Under the pieces are notes generated by a model that worked only from the letters and a program-made list of their open reading frames with translations, was not told the DNA's origin and searched no databases. The position numbers were made by a program, and so were the translations under genes. 64,000 nucleotides of DNA, taken from NCBI RefSeq assembly GCF_001277255.1, contig NZ_CP012264.1:2790001-2854000 (forward strand), read 5' to 3'. How positions within the stretch are numbered: position 1 is the first letter of the stretch; every line of letters starts with the position of its first letter. The DNA comes from Cronobacter condimenti 1330. GTDB lineage: Bacteria > Pseudomonadota > Gammaproteobacteria > Enterobacterales > Enterobacteriaceae. Below are positions 16,424 to 25,535 of the stretch, piece by piece.

Positions 16424-16849
16424 GTGAACATCAGACCCTGGCAGGAGAGCGATCGCCCTTTTTTGCGCACGATTTATTTACATGCCCGCCGCGAGGGGTG
16501 GCCATGGCTTGACAGCAGCGAATGGCAACTGGAGGATTTCGACGCCGACACGCTCGGCGAAACGATTCTGGTAGCAGAAGAGGACGGGCACCGGCTCGGT
16601 TTTGCCTCAATTGCCGGGAGCGATAACTTTCTGCACCATCTGTTTGTGGCACCGGACGCTCAGGGGCGCGGCGTCGGTACGGCGCTGCTGACGGCTGTGC
16701 AGGCGCGGTTTACCAGCACCGGCGCGCTGAAATGCTTATCGAAAAACGAACATGCCCTGCGCTTTTATGAGCATCACGGTTGGGTGCGAGAGGCAAGCGG
16801 CGAAGCGCCGGAAGGCGCCTACGAACTGCTGCATTTTCGTCAGTCATAA
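16424..16849 (+). CDS. GNAT family N-acetyltransferase
   Basis: Small acyl-CoA transferase, 141 residues. The acetyl-CoA loop is seen as FVAPDAQGRGVGTALLTAV (R/Q-x-x-G-x-G/A pattern) and the C-terminal motif B as SKNEHALRFYEHHGW. The ATG follows GGAGGTAGCGCG, a strong ribosome site. Substrate unknown. Not part of the K-12 neighbourhood, so an accessory gene between btsSR and mrp. It converges on mrp across a shared hairpin. Confidence 0.88.
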   Translation: MNIRPWQESDRPFLRTIYLHARREGWPWLDSSEWQLEDFDADTLGETILVAEEDGHRLGFASIAGSDNFLHHLFVAPDAQGRGVGTALLTAVQARFTSTGALKCLSKNEHALRFYEHHGWVREASGEAPEGAYELLHFRQS

Positions 16850-16854
16850 CACCA

Positions 16855-16880
16855 ATAAAAACGCCTCCCGAAGGAGGCGT
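16855..16880 (-). terminator. Terminator of mrp
   Basis: Stem ACGCCTCC-cgaa-GGAGGCGT; on the minus strand it is followed by TTTTTATT, so it ends the mrp transcript. It may also slow plus-strand transcription from the GNAT gene. Confidence 0.8.
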
Positions 16881-16913
16881 CTGGTCAGGCATTCAGCGTA
16901 ACGCGCTCGCGCA

Positions 16914-18023
16914 TTACACCGCGCGGAAGGCGATATCGCCAGGGATGACTTCACCCTGCCAGTAAAGCTGTGCCGCCACACGGCCCGCCAGTTGACGGTA
17001 AATGGTGGTGAATTCGCTTTCCGGGCGGGAAACGACGGTCGGCTGACCGCGGTCGAGATCTTCACGCAGGGAGATGTGCAGCGGCATCTGGGCCAGCAGC
17101 TGCGTGCGGTACGTTTCCGCGAGCTTCTGCGCGCCACCAGTGCCGAAAATCGGTTCGTGATGGCCGCAGTTGCTACAAATGTGCATGCTCATGTTCTCGA
17201 CGATCCCAAGCACTGGCACTTCGACTTTCTCAAACATCACGATGCCTTTTTTGGCGTCGATCAGCGCCACATCCTGCGGCGTGGTGACCACGACCGCGCC
17301 GGTGACCGGAATATTCTGCGCAAGGGTCAGCTGAATGTCGCCAGTGCCCGGCGGCATATCCAGTACCAGATAATCGAGATCCGGCCACATCGTTTCCTGC
17401 AACAGTTGCAGCAGCGCTTTGCTCGCCATCGGGCCGCGCCAGACCATGGCGTTATCGTCCGTCACCAGATAGCCGATGGAGTTAGTGGCAAGCCCGTGCG
17501 ACATAATCGGCGCCATATGGGTGCCATCTGGCGAGGTCGGGCGTTCGCCTTCCGCCCCGAGCATCGTCGGCACCGACGGGCCGTAAATGTCAGCGTCGAG
17601 GATCCCGACTTTGGCGCCTTCGGCCGCCAGCGCGAGCGCCAGGTTCACCGCCGTCGAAGATTTACCGACGCCGCCTTTACCAGAGCTGACCGCGATGATG
17701 TTTTTCACGCCGTTCACGCCCGGCTGGTTTTTCACGCGCTTTAACGTCGCGATATTGTGCGACAGTTTCCAGTCAATAGCGCTTGCGCCGGTCAGACGCA
17801 GCAGCTCTGCGCTCACCTGTTCTTTCAGCTCTTCAAACCCGCTACGCCAGACGAACGGCATCAGCAGTTCGATGTGGATGGTGTCATCAAGCCAGGCGAC
17901 ATGATGCAGCGCTTTCAGCGCCGTGAGGTTGTGCTTCAGGGTTGGGTGCTGGAAATTGGCCAGCGTCCCGGCGACCAGCGCACGCAGCGCTTCGGGGGAT
18001 TTGGCCTGGGATTGCGAATTCAT
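16914..18023 (-). CDS. apbC: Iron-sulfur cluster carrier ATPase Mrp/ApbC
   Basis: Cytosolic P-loop ATPase, 369 residues, that carries and transfers 4Fe-4S clusters. A short MIP18-like N-terminal domain (about 1-90) precedes the MinD/ParA-type domain with the deviant Walker A SGKGGVGKS at 114-122, DADIYGPSVPTMLG and LVLDMPPGTGD. The cluster-binding CxxC lies in HICSNCGHHE near residue 285. Divergent from metG, as in E. coli. Confidence 0.95.
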   Translation of the reverse strand: MNSQSQAKSPEALRALVAGTLANFQHPTLKHNLTALKALHHVAWLDDTIHIELLMPFVWRSGFEELKEQVSAELLRLTGASAIDWKLSHNIATLKRVKNQPGVNGVKNIIAVSSGKGGVGKSSTAVNLALALAAEGAKVGILDADIYGPSVPTMLGAEGERPTSPDGTHMAPIMSHGLATNSIGYLVTDDNAMVWRGPMASKALLQLLQETMWPDLDYLVLDMPPGTGDIQLTLAQNIPVTGAVVVTTPQDVALIDAKKGIVMFEKVEVPVLGIVENMSMHICSNCGHHEPIFGTGGAQKLAETYRTQLLAQMPLHISLREDLDRGQPTVVSRPESEFTTIYRQLAGRVAAQLYWQGEVIPGDIAFRAV

Positions 18024-18518
18024 CCCGACTCCTTTGTTGTTCTGATGTTAAAAAATTGCAGTCATAGAATCATAACAGAGTCACAGGGAAGAAGACGATA
18101 TTAAACGCCTGCGTTGCATTGGCCTGACGTGCGCTATAAGCGAGTCAGGCCAGCGCCCGACAGACAGCAGGGGGCGATTAAATGTCGCCGGGTCGGCGGC
18201 GACGCCGCCGGTTAAATTAACCCGCAACATCAGGACATCGCCGATAGCGTTTTCACCTCTGGAGAGAAGCCCGGTTTTATCCGTGATAATAGGGTTCGCA
18301 GGCTATCTTCATCGTAGAGAGAGTGATGAGGTTATGCCGCCCCCGCCGCGTCCTGAATTCAGGATCCCACGCCGTCTTATTCCTGGCCGCTCAACACCTC
18401 ACCGTATGCCGCTCTTTCGTCTCCTTTTTTGCGCGCTTTTGCCGCCGTGCGGTACTCAACGCGGGTTGATTCGGTTACTATGACAGCCCCATTTGCCACA
18501 GAAGACGTAATACTCACT
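18024..18518. other. Long divergent gap between mrp and metG
   Basis: 495 bp without a supportable gene. It holds the promoters for mrp (minus) and metG (plus). Visible structure: a GC hairpin GGCGGC-gac-GCCGCC at 18195-18209 and a duplicated GTCGCCGG/GGCGGCGAC context around 18183-18211. An open frame at 18283-18483 has no ribosome site and atypical composition. The metG leader is likely long. Confidence 0.5.
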
Positions 18519-20552
18519 ATGACTCAAGTCGCGAAGAAAATTCTGGTAACGTGCGCGCTGCCGTACGCCAACGGCTCCATCCACCTCGGCCATATGCTGG
18601 AGCACATCCAGGCTGATGTCTGGGTCCGTTACCAGCGAATGCGCGGCCACGAGGTTAACTTCATCTGCGCCGACGACGCCCACGGCACGCCTATCATGCT
18701 CAAAGCCCAGCAGCTTGGCATCACGCCGGAGCAGATGATTGCCGAGATGAGCAAAGAGCATCAGACCGATTTTGCGGGCTTCAACATCAGCTACGACAAT
18801 TATCACTCGACCCACAGCGACGAAAACCGCGTGCTGTCGGAGCTGATTTACACGCGCCTTAAAGAAAACGGCTTTATTAAAAACCGCACCATTTCGCAAC
18901 TTTACGATCCGGAAAAAGGCATGTTCCTGCCGGACCGCTTCGTGAAAGGCACCTGCCCGAAATGTAAATCTCCGGATCAGTACGGCGATAACTGCGAAGT
19001 CTGCGGCGCAACCTACAGCCCGACGGAGCTTATCGAGCCGAAATCCGTCGTGTCCGGCGCGACGCCGGTGATGCGTGATTCTGAGCACTTCTTCTTTGAC
19101 TTGCCGTCCTTTAGCGAAATGTTGCAGGCGTGGACCCGCTCCGGCGCGCTCCAGGAGCAGGTGGCGAACAAAATGCAGGAGTGGTTTGAATCCGGCCTGC
19201 AGCAGTGGGATATCTCCCGCGATGCGCCTTACTTCGGCTTTGAAATTCCGAATGCGCCGGGCAAATATTTCTACGTCTGGCTGGATGCGCCTATCGGCTA
19301 CATGGGCTCGTTCAAAAACCTGTGCGACAAGCGCGGCGATAACGAAAGCTTTGAGACCTACTGGAAAAAAGACTCCGAGGCCGAGCTTTATCATTTCATC
19401 GGTAAAGATATCGTCTATTTCCATAGCCTGTTCTGGCCGGCCATGCTGGAAGGCAGCGGTTTTCGCAAGCCGACCAACCTGTTCGTGCACGGTTATGTGA
19501 CGGTCAACGGCGCGAAGATGTCCAAATCGCGCGGTACCTTTATTAAGGCAAGCACCTGGCTGAACCACTTTGATGCCGACAGCCTGCGTTACTACTACGC
19601 GGCAAAACTCTCTTCACGTATCGATGATATCGACCTGAATCTGGAAGATTTCGTGCAGCGCGTGAATGCGGACATCGTCAATAAAGTGGTAAACCTGGCG
19701 TCGCGCAACGCGGGCTTTATCGCCAAACGGTTCGATGGCGAACTGGCCTCTGAACTGGCCGACCCGGCGCTGTACAAAACCTTCACCGACGCGGCCGCCA
19801 CCATTGGCGAAGCGTGGGAAAGCCGTGAATTTGGCAAAGCGATTCGTGAAATCATGGCGCTGGCGGATGCCGCTAACCGTTACGTTGACGAGCAGGCGCC
19901 GTGGGTGGTCGCAAAACAGGAAGGTCGCGATGCCGATCTGCAGGCTATCTGCACCATGGGGCTGAACATGTTCCGCGTGCTGATGACCTGGCTTAAGCCG
20001 GTGCTGCCGGAGCTGTGCGCCCGCGCCGAAGCGTTCCTGAACGTCGAGCTGAGCTGGGATGGCATCCACACCCCGCTGCTTAGTCATAAAGTAAATAGCT
20101 TCAAGGCCCTCTATAACCGTATTGAAATGAAACAGGTAGACGCGCTCGTGGAAGCCTCTAAAGAAGAAGTGAAAGCGGCGGCCGCTCCGGCGACCGGCGA
20201 ACTGGCGGATAACCCTATCCAGGAAACCATCACGTTTGATGATTTTGCGAAAATCGATCTGCGCGTGGCGCTGATTGAAAACGCTGAATTTGTCGACGGT
20301 TCCGATAAGCTGCTGCGCCTGACGCTCGATCTCGACGGCGAAAAACGCAATGTCTTTTCCGGCATCCGTTCCGCTTATCCGGACCCGCAGGCGCTGATTG
20401 GCCGTCTGACCGTGATGGTGGCTAACCTCGCGCCGCGCAAAATGCGCTTTGGTATCTCCGAAGGCATGGTGATGGCCGCAGGCCCTGGCGGGAAAGATAT
20501 CTTCCTGCTGAGCCCGGACAGCGGCGCGAAACCGGGTCAGCAGGTGAAATAA
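18519..20552 (+). CDS. metG: Methionyl-tRNA synthetase
   Basis: Charges initiator and elongator tRNA-Met, 677 residues, dimeric. Class I motifs: HIGH-type HLGH at residues 22-25 and KMSKS in GAKMSKSRGTF near residue 333. Zinc-knuckle cysteines occur in GTCPKCKS and CEVCG (about 145-161). The C-terminal tRNA-binding/dimerisation domain (about 575-677) contains DDFAKIDLRVALI and MRFGISEGMVMAAG. ATG at 18519 (MTQVAKKI) gives exactly the E. coli length; the frame is open 30 codons further up. Confidence 0.97.
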   Translation: MTQVAKKILVTCALPYANGSIHLGHMLEHIQADVWVRYQRMRGHEVNFICADDAHGTPIMLKAQQLGITPEQMIAEMSKEHQTDFAGFNISYDNYHSTHSDENRVLSELIYTRLKENGFIKNRTISQLYDPEKGMFLPDRFVKGTCPKCKSPDQYGDNCEVCGATYSPTELIEPKSVVSGATPVMRDSEHFFFDLPSFSEMLQAWTRSGALQEQVANKMQEWFESGLQQWDISRDAPYFGFEIPNAPGKYFYVWLDAPIGYMGSFKNLCDKRGDNESFETYWKKDSEAELYHFIGKDIVYFHSLFWPAMLEGSGFRKPTNLFVHGYVTVNGAKMSKSRGTFIKASTWLNHFDADSLRYYYAAKLSSRIDDIDLNLEDFVQRVNADIVNKVVNLASRNAGFIAKRFDGELASELADPALYKTFTDAAATIGEAWESREFGKAIREIMALADAANRYVDEQAPWVVAKQEGRDADLQAICTMGLNMFRVLMTWLKPVLPELCARAEAFLNVELSWDGIHTPLLSHKVNSFKALYNRIEMKQVDALVEASKEEVKAAAAPATGELADNPIQETITFDDFAKIDLRVALIENAEFVDGSDKLLRLTLDLDGEKRNVFSGIRSAYPDPQALIGRLTVMVANLAPRKMRFGISEGMVMAAGPGGKDIFLLSPDSGAKPGQQVK

Positions 20553-20587
20553 TTCACCACGCTGACGCGCCATAAGCGTCATTCATC

Positions 20588-20614
20588 AAGGGGAGATGTC
20601 TGTCTCCCCTTTTT
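20588..20614 (+). terminator. Terminator after metG
   Basis: Stem AAGGGGAGA...TCTCCCCTT with a short loop followed by TTTTC. Confidence 0.85.
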
Positions 20615-20744
20615 CATGTCGGCTCTCATCTCACAGCACATTTAAATCGCCTTTTACCCCCGCCGGGTCTGGCTTAAACTCTTTTTCCCGGTTCGCACAT
20701 CACCGACTACATTTAACGGGTACGATCCCAGGAAGAGAACCAGT

Positions 20745-21488
20745 ATGGCGCTATATACGATTGGCGAAGTGGCCGATCTTTGCGAAGTCAACCCCGTAAC
20801 GCTGCGCGCCTGGCAGCGGCGCTACGGTCTTATCAAACCGGTACGCACCGACGGCGGCCACCGCCTTTTCAGCGAGGCAGATATTGACCGCATCCGTGAA
20901 ATCAAACACTGGATCGAGCAAGGCGTACAGGTCAGTAAAGTCAAAACCCTGTTAAGCCAGGACAGCACAGATGAACCGGAAGGCTGGCGCGAACGTCAGG
21001 AAGAACTGCTGACTAAACTGCGCAGCGGGAATATCGGCCAGGTCCGTCACTGGGTAAGCGAACTCGGGCGCGACTATCCGGCACAGATGCTGGTGCGTCA
21101 TCTCTACACCCCACTGCGCCGGCGCATGCAACTACAACATGCCACGCTGCACGCGCTGCTGAGCCTGCTTGACGGGATCCTGATTAACTATGTCGCGTAT
21201 TGTCTGCAATCAGCCTGGAAGAAACCGGGCAACGACGCGCTGGTGGTAGGCTGGAATAATCAGGATTCAACGCCGCTGTGGCTGGCGGCCTGGGTGGCAG
21301 TGCAGAAAGGCTGGCGGGTCGATGTGCTGGCGCAGCCGCTCGTTCAGCTTCGCCCTGAACTGTTTCCAGGTAAAACGCTGCTGGTGTGGTGCGGCGAACC
21401 GCCCTCTTCACGTCAGCTTGAGCAGATTACCCTCTGGCACCAGCAAGGACACGCCGTCTTTTCGCTCCATGAACCGGATTTGATTTAA
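20745..21488 (+). CDS. mlrA: MerR-like regulator MlrA
   Basis: Transcription factor, 247 residues, that activates csgD and so curli and cellulose biofilm formation in E. coli and Salmonella. N-terminal MerR-type winged helix: YTIGEVADLCEVNPVTLRAW, RRYGLIKPVRTDGGHRLFSE. The C-terminal part (about 80-247) is a B12-binding-like fold without a clear cobalamin His. AGGAAGAG precedes the ATG. Followed by yohO as in E. coli. Confidence 0.93.
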   Translation: MALYTIGEVADLCEVNPVTLRAWQRRYGLIKPVRTDGGHRLFSEADIDRIREIKHWIEQGVQVSKVKTLLSQDSTDEPEGWRERQEELLTKLRSGNIGQVRHWVSELGRDYPAQMLVRHLYTPLRRRMQLQHATLHALLSLLDGILINYVAYCLQSAWKKPGNDALVVGWNNQDSTPLWLAAWVAVQKGWRVDVLAQPLVQLRPELFPGKTLLVWCGEPPSSRQLEQITLWHQQGHAVFSLHEPDLI

Positions 21489-21547
21489 AGGTTCATTAAC
21501 ACCCACGCTTCACCGTATAATTATCCGGTTAACATAAGGAGCAACGC

Positions 21548-21658
21548 ATGAAATTAGTCAGAATTAGCCTTATCACCGGCATGGTCCTGATGGCTATCGG
21601 CGGTATTGGCGGCGTCATGCTGGCAGGTTATACCGTTATCCTGCATTCCGGTTCATAA
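21548..21658 (+). CDS. yohO: Small membrane protein YohO
   Basis: 36 residues with one hydrophobic helix (about 5-32), MKLVRISLITGMVLMAIGGI at the start and VILHSGS at the end. The ATG is preceded by AAGGAG at 21537-21542. Position between mlrA and yehW matches the E. coli small protein gene yohO, and the tail is alike. The last 23 bases overlap the 3' end of yehW on the other strand. Function unknown. Confidence 0.85.
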   Translation: MKLVRISLITGMVLMAIGGIGGVMLAGYTVILHSGS

Positions 21659-22367
21659 GCTTTGCAAGACGCTCGAAAAGGCGGTCTACCAGGATTGCGG
21701 CCAGCGCCACCAGTACCGCGCCCTGAATCACATACGCCGTATTAAAGCCGCTCAGGCCAATGATAATCGGGGTGCCAAGCGTGCTGGCGCCCACGGTTGA
21801 GGCAATCGTCGCGGTACCGATATTAATAATTACCGACGTCCGGATACCGGCCAGCATCACGCCAAAAGCCAGCGGCAATTCGACTTTGCGTAAAATCTGT
21901 CCGCGGCTCATTCCAACGCCCCGCGCCACCTCTTTAACATCCTCCGGCACCGCGCTTAGCCCGGCGAGCGTGCCCTGTAATACGGGCAGCAGGCCGTAGA
22001 GAATAAGCGCGACAATCGCAGGCTCTCGTCCAAACCCCATCACCGGCACGCAAATAGCCAGGACCGCCACCGGCGGAAAGGTCTGCCCGGCGGCAGCAAG
22101 CGTTTCAGCAAGCGCGCGGAATTCACGGCCCCATGGGCGCGTGACGGCAATCCCCACAGCCACACCGCAGGCCACCGATACGGCGCCGGAGACCGCCACT
22201 AAGCCAAGATGGGAAAGTGTCAGCGCCACAAAGCTTTCCTGAAGATAAACCGGGCGCGACAGCACCGGAAAAAGCCATTGGAACACTCCCGCGCTGTGCG
22301 GCATCGCCAACAGCAGCGCGATAAATGTAAGCGCCAGCCAGAGCAGCGGATCGCGCAGTCTACTCAC
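21636..22367 (-). CDS. yehW: Osmoprotectant-type ABC permease YehW
   Basis: Inner-membrane permease subunit, 243 residues, of the osmF-yehYXW uptake system. About six helices; the EAA-type loop that contacts the ATPase is EVARGVGMSRGQILRKVELPLA, and GASTLGTPIIIGLSGFN is the usual family end region. Start taken as GTG at 22367 with GGGAGG upstream; this gives the E. coli length and overlaps the end of yehX by 8 bp. An upstream frame (to 22469) lies inside yehX. Last gene of the operon. Confidence 0.9.
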   Translation of the reverse strand: MSRLRDPLLWLALTFIALLLAMPHSAGVFQWLFPVLSRPVYLQESFVALTLSHLGLVAVSGAVSVACGVAVGIAVTRPWGREFRALAETLAAAGQTFPPVAVLAICVPVMGFGREPAIVALILYGLLPVLQGTLAGLSAVPEDVKEVARGVGMSRGQILRKVELPLAFGVMLAGIRTSVIINIGTATIASTVGASTLGTPIIIGLSGFNTAYVIQGAVLVALAAILVDRLFERLAKLMNRNAG

Positions 22368-23301
22368 CCCGCGCCTCCCGCTGATTAACCAGATGACGAA
22401 AACGTAGCACGCCACGGTGCGCGCCCTGGGCATCAACGACCGACAGCGCCTCGCTCTGGCGCTCGACAAACACTGACATCGCCTCGCGCAGCGTTATAGT
22501 CTCCGCCACCGGCTCGCCCTCACCCACGCCAGGCTCGATAAATTCCGCGACCTGTTTAAGCGACAGCAGACGCACACCAAGTTCGCTGCGTCCGAAGAAA
22601 TCGCGCACGAAATCGTTGCGCGGCGCGGTCAGTAAGTCGAGCGGCGCCCCTTGTTGCACAACCTCGCCATTATCCATCAACACCAGATGCTGGGCCAGAC
22701 CAAGCGCCTCGTCGATGTCGTGCGTGACCAGCACAATGGTGCGCCCGAGCAACTGATGTATACGGCGCATCTCCTGTTGCAGCGCGTTGCGGGTGACCGG
22801 GTCGAGCGCGCCAAACGGCTCGTCCATCAGCAACACCTCCGGGTCGGCGGCAAGCGCCCGCGCCACGCCGACGCGCTGCTGTTGCCCGCCGGAGAGCTGG
22901 TGCGGGTAGCGGCGGCGAAACGCATCAGGCGCAAGGCCGAGCAGATCCAGCAGTTCATCCACCCGCGCCTGGATGCGCGCCTTCGGCCATTTCAGTAGCT
23001 GTGGCACGGTGGCGATGTTTTGCGCCACGGTCCAGTGCGGAAACAGCCCGACCGACTGAATGGCGTAGCCCATACGCCGACGCAGCGCCTCCGGCGAAAA
23101 GCGACGGATCTCTTCACCCGCAAAGCGGATTTCGCCCGCGTCGTGCTCCACCAGACGGTTAATCATTTTCAGCGTGGTGGATTTCCCGGAGCCGGAGGTG
23201 CCGATAAGCACCGAAAAGGCGCCTTCCGCAAACGTCAGGCTGAGATCCTTGACCGCCGCGCCGCCCTCATAAAATTTGCTGACCTGTTGAAATTCAATCA
23301 T
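22360..23301 (-). CDS. yehX: Osmoprotectant-type ABC ATPase YehX
   Basis: ATPase subunit, 313 residues, ProV/OpuCA-like. Walker A GTSGSGKST at 34-42, Q-loop in YAIQSVGLFPHW, signature LSGGQQQRVGVARAL, Walker B VLLMDEPFGALD and the switch His in VTHDID. The C-terminal extension (about 230-313) has the CBS-like pair found in osmoprotectant transporters, a regulatory ionic-strength or nucleotide sensor in relatives. ATG at 23301 overlaps yehY by 8 bp. Confidence 0.93.
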   Translation of the reverse strand: MIEFQQVSKFYEGGAAVKDLSLTFAEGAFSVLIGTSGSGKSTTLKMINRLVEHDAGEIRFAGEEIRRFSPEALRRRMGYAIQSVGLFPHWTVAQNIATVPQLLKWPKARIQARVDELLDLLGLAPDAFRRRYPHQLSGGQQQRVGVARALAADPEVLLMDEPFGALDPVTRNALQQEMRRIHQLLGRTIVLVTHDIDEALGLAQHLVLMDNGEVVQQGAPLDLLTAPRNDFVRDFFGRSELGVRLLSLKQVAEFIEPGVGEGEPVAETITLREAMSVFVERQSEALSVVDAQGAHRGVLRFRHLVNQREARGE

Positions 23302-24451
23302 CTCGTTTCGCCTCCAGCGCCCCGATCGCAAGCGTAAACAGCGCGTCCAGCACGACCGCCAGCGCCACCACAGGGATAACGCCGAGGAGGACCAAATCAA
23401 GCGCGCTGCTAAGCAACCCCTGAAACACCAGCGCGCCGAAGCCACCCGCGCCGATAAGCGCGGCGACTACCGCCATGCCCACCGTCTGCACCGCCACCAC
23501 CCGCAGGCTACGCAGCCAGACCGGCAACGCCAGCGGCGCCTCGACATGCCAGAAGCGCTGGCGCGCCGACATCCCCATTCCTTTCGCGCTCTCCAGTACT
23601 GGCGCAGGCACCTGACCGAGGCCTGCCACCACGCCGCGCACCAGCGGCAATAGCGCGTAGAGCGTGAGCGCAATTAAAGCGGGCGCAAGCCCGGTCCCGG
23701 AGACGCCAATGGCGCCGAGCGCTGGAAAGGACTGCGCCAGCCCTGCGAGCGGCGCCATTAACAGACCGAACAGCGCCACAGAGGGCACCGTCTGAATAAT
23801 ATTGAGTGCGGCAAACAGCCCTGGCTGCCAGCGCGGATGGCGGTAGCAAAGAATGCCGAGCGGCATACCGATAGCCAGCGCGGGCGCAAGCGTACCGAAC
23901 AGCAGCGTCAGGTGGCGCGCCGTGGCGTCATCAAACACCGTCTGGCGGTTGGCGTACTCTTTTAGCAATGACAACGTATCGAAGTGCCCGTCAAGCAGCA
24001 GCCACAGCGGCGCTATCCAGATTTGCGCCTGCAACAGCCAGCGCCAGAGCGGACGGCGCGTCAGCCTGCTAATGGCATCGCTTGCGCCAAGGAGCGCGAC
24101 CGCGAGCATCAGCCACAGCCCGCTGCCAGGTGACGTGCGCGCAAGCCGACTGCCCGCTTGCGCAAGCCGTCTCGCCTCTTCGCCGGCCACGTACAGCAGC
24201 ACAATAAACAGCGCCTCTACGGCAACCAGCACCAGCAGCGCACCGGGTTTTCCCGGCACGCAGGCAAACAGACAAAGTAATAGCGGCAGCGCCCAGAGCG
24301 CGGGCGCGATGGCCGGGAAAAGCTCATTAAGACCGAGCGGTGCGCCGGAGACCAGCCGGTTCGGCGCGTGATTTAAAAAGGGCAACAGGGCCGCGGCGGC
24401 GAGCAGCGCCGCCAGCAGCACCAGGACCCGGTTTTGGCATTTAATCGACAA
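23294..24451 (-). CDS. yehY: Osmoprotectant-type ABC permease YehY
   Basis: Larger permease subunit, 385 residues from the chosen start. An N-terminal extension of several helices precedes the conserved permease domain (about 190-380) with the ATPase-contact loop ESAKGMGMSARQRFWHVEAPLALP and GAGGFGALVFQGLLSSALDLVLLG. No ATG is available. TTG at 24451, with GGGA six bases upstream, gives the exact E. coli length; TTG at 24469 would add six residues. It lies about 30 bases after osmF in the same operon. Confidence 0.88.
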   Translation of the reverse strand: MSIKCQNRVLVLLAALLAAAALLPFLNHAPNRLVSGAPLGLNELFPAIAPALWALPLLLCLFACVPGKPGALLVLVAVEALFIVLLYVAGEEARRLAQAGSRLARTSPGSGLWLMLAVALLGASDAISRLTRRPLWRWLLQAQIWIAPLWLLLDGHFDTLSLLKEYANRQTVFDDATARHLTLLFGTLAPALAIGMPLGILCYRHPRWQPGLFAALNIIQTVPSVALFGLLMAPLAGLAQSFPALGAIGVSGTGLAPALIALTLYALLPLVRGVVAGLGQVPAPVLESAKGMGMSARQRFWHVEAPLALPVWLRSLRVVAVQTVGMAVVAALIGAGGFGALVFQGLLSSALDLVLLGVIPVVALAVVLDALFTLAIGALEAKRDD

Positions 24452-24481
24452 AACGTATCCCGCAGGCAAGCGCAGGGCGCG

Positions 24482-25390
24482 CTATTTCACCAGTCCTTTT
24501 TCTTTGAGCCATTGCGATGCCACTTTACCGGCATCCAGCCCCTCGACCGCAATCTGGCCGTTGAGCTCCTGGAGCGTTTTCTCATCCAGCGCGTTAAAGA
24601 CCGGCTCGAACCACTGCGGCATCTCCGGGTAAGCCTTAAGCACAGCCTCGCGCACGACAGGCGCAGGCGCATACACCGGCTGCACGCCTTTCGGATCGGT
24701 GAGCGTTTGCAGGCCGAGCGCCGCCACCGGGCCGTCGGTGCCGTAGGCCATCGCCGCGTTAACGCCGGAGGTCTGCTGCGCCGCCGCTTTGATGGTTACC
24801 GCCGTGTCGCCGCCTGCGAGCGACAACATCTGATTCTGGTTTAATTTAAAGCCATAGGCTTTTTCAAACGCGGGCAGCGCGTCCGGGCGTTCGATAAACT
24901 CCGCCGAAGCGGCAAGCTTAAACTGCCCGCCCTCTTTCAGGTACCGGCTGAGATCGGCAAGCGAGATGAGCGTGTTTTTCTGCGCCAGATCCTGGCGCAC
25001 CGCGATGGTCCAGGTGTTGTTTGCCGCCGCCGGCGTCAGCCAGATGAGTTTGTTCTGTTCGGCGTCGAGCTTTTTGACTTTCTCATAGCCCTGCTGCGCG
25101 TTTTTCCACGCCGGATCGTTCTCCTGTTTAAAGAAAAACGCCCCGTTGCCAGTGTATTCCGGGTAGATGTCCAGCTCGCCGGCGGTGATCGCGCCGCGCA
25201 CCACCGGTGTGGTGCCAAGCTGTATTTTATTGACGGTTTTCACGCCGTGGCTTTCCAGCACCTGCAAAATGATATTGCCCAGCAGCGCGCCTTCGGTGTC
25301 AATTTTCGACCCCACCTTCACCGGCTCGGCCGCCTGTGCACCTGCCGCCAGCAGCAACAGACCTGCCGCGCTCCAGAGTTTTAGCTTCAT
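24482..25390 (-). CDS. osmF: Periplasmic binding protein OsmF (YehZ)
   Basis: Substrate-binding subunit, 302 residues, of the YehWXYZ system. Signal peptide 1-20 ending AGAQAAEP. The rest is an OpuAC/ProX-type two-lobe fold with KVGSKIDTEGALLGNIILQV, LDIYPEYTGNGA and GGDTAVTIKAAAQQTSGVNAAMAYGTDG. The E. coli version binds glycine betaine only weakly and is RpoS- and osmotically induced, so the true ligand is open. First gene of the operon. Confidence 0.93.
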   Translation of the reverse strand: MKLKLWSAAGLLLLAAGAQAAEPVKVGSKIDTEGALLGNIILQVLESHGVKTVNKIQLGTTPVVRGAITAGELDIYPEYTGNGAFFFKQENDPAWKNAQQGYEKVKKLDAEQNKLIWLTPAAANNTWTIAVRQDLAQKNTLISLADLSRYLKEGGQFKLAASAEFIERPDALPAFEKAYGFKLNQNQMLSLAGGDTAVTIKAAAQQTSGVNAAMAYGTDGPVAALGLQTLTDPKGVQPVYAPAPVVREAVLKAYPEMPQWFEPVFNALDEKTLQELNGQIAVEGLDAGKVASQWLKEKGLVK

Positions 25391-25431
25391 GATTTTCCTC
25401 TTTTATCCGCTTCGCTAAGGGCTTAAGAGAA

Positions 25432-25439
25432 AAGCGTAG
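25432..25439 (-). promoter_or_regulatory. Candidate sigma-S -10 element for osmF operon
   Basis: CTACGCTT on the minus strand, 42 bases before the osmF ATG, resembles the RpoS extended -10 (CTACACTT). No strong -35 was seen, which suits sigma-S. Known RpoS dependence of osmF supports it. Confidence 0.4.
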
Positions 25440-25500
25440 TTGATAAACGTGAGGGAGGGAGAGAAAAGACGGGAAATGGCATTTTTTGCCAGACGAGGCG

Positions 25501-25527
25501 AAAAAAAGGGCCGGTTGTCCGGCCCTT
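25501..25527 (-). terminator. Terminator of bglX
   Basis: Perfect stem AAGGGCCGG-ttgt-CCGGCCCTT; on the minus strand followed by a T-run of nine. It lies 9 bases past the bglX stop. Confidence 0.9.
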
Positions 25528-25535
25528 AACGAGGT

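Noticed and set aside
18195..18209. GC hairpin in the mrp-metG gap as a terminator or riboswitch
   Set aside because: No T-run, no recognised aptamer parts; too short to interpret.
18283..18483. 66-codon open frame upstream of metG
   Set aside because: No ribosome site and an unlikely Pro/Arg-rich product; treated as metG leader.
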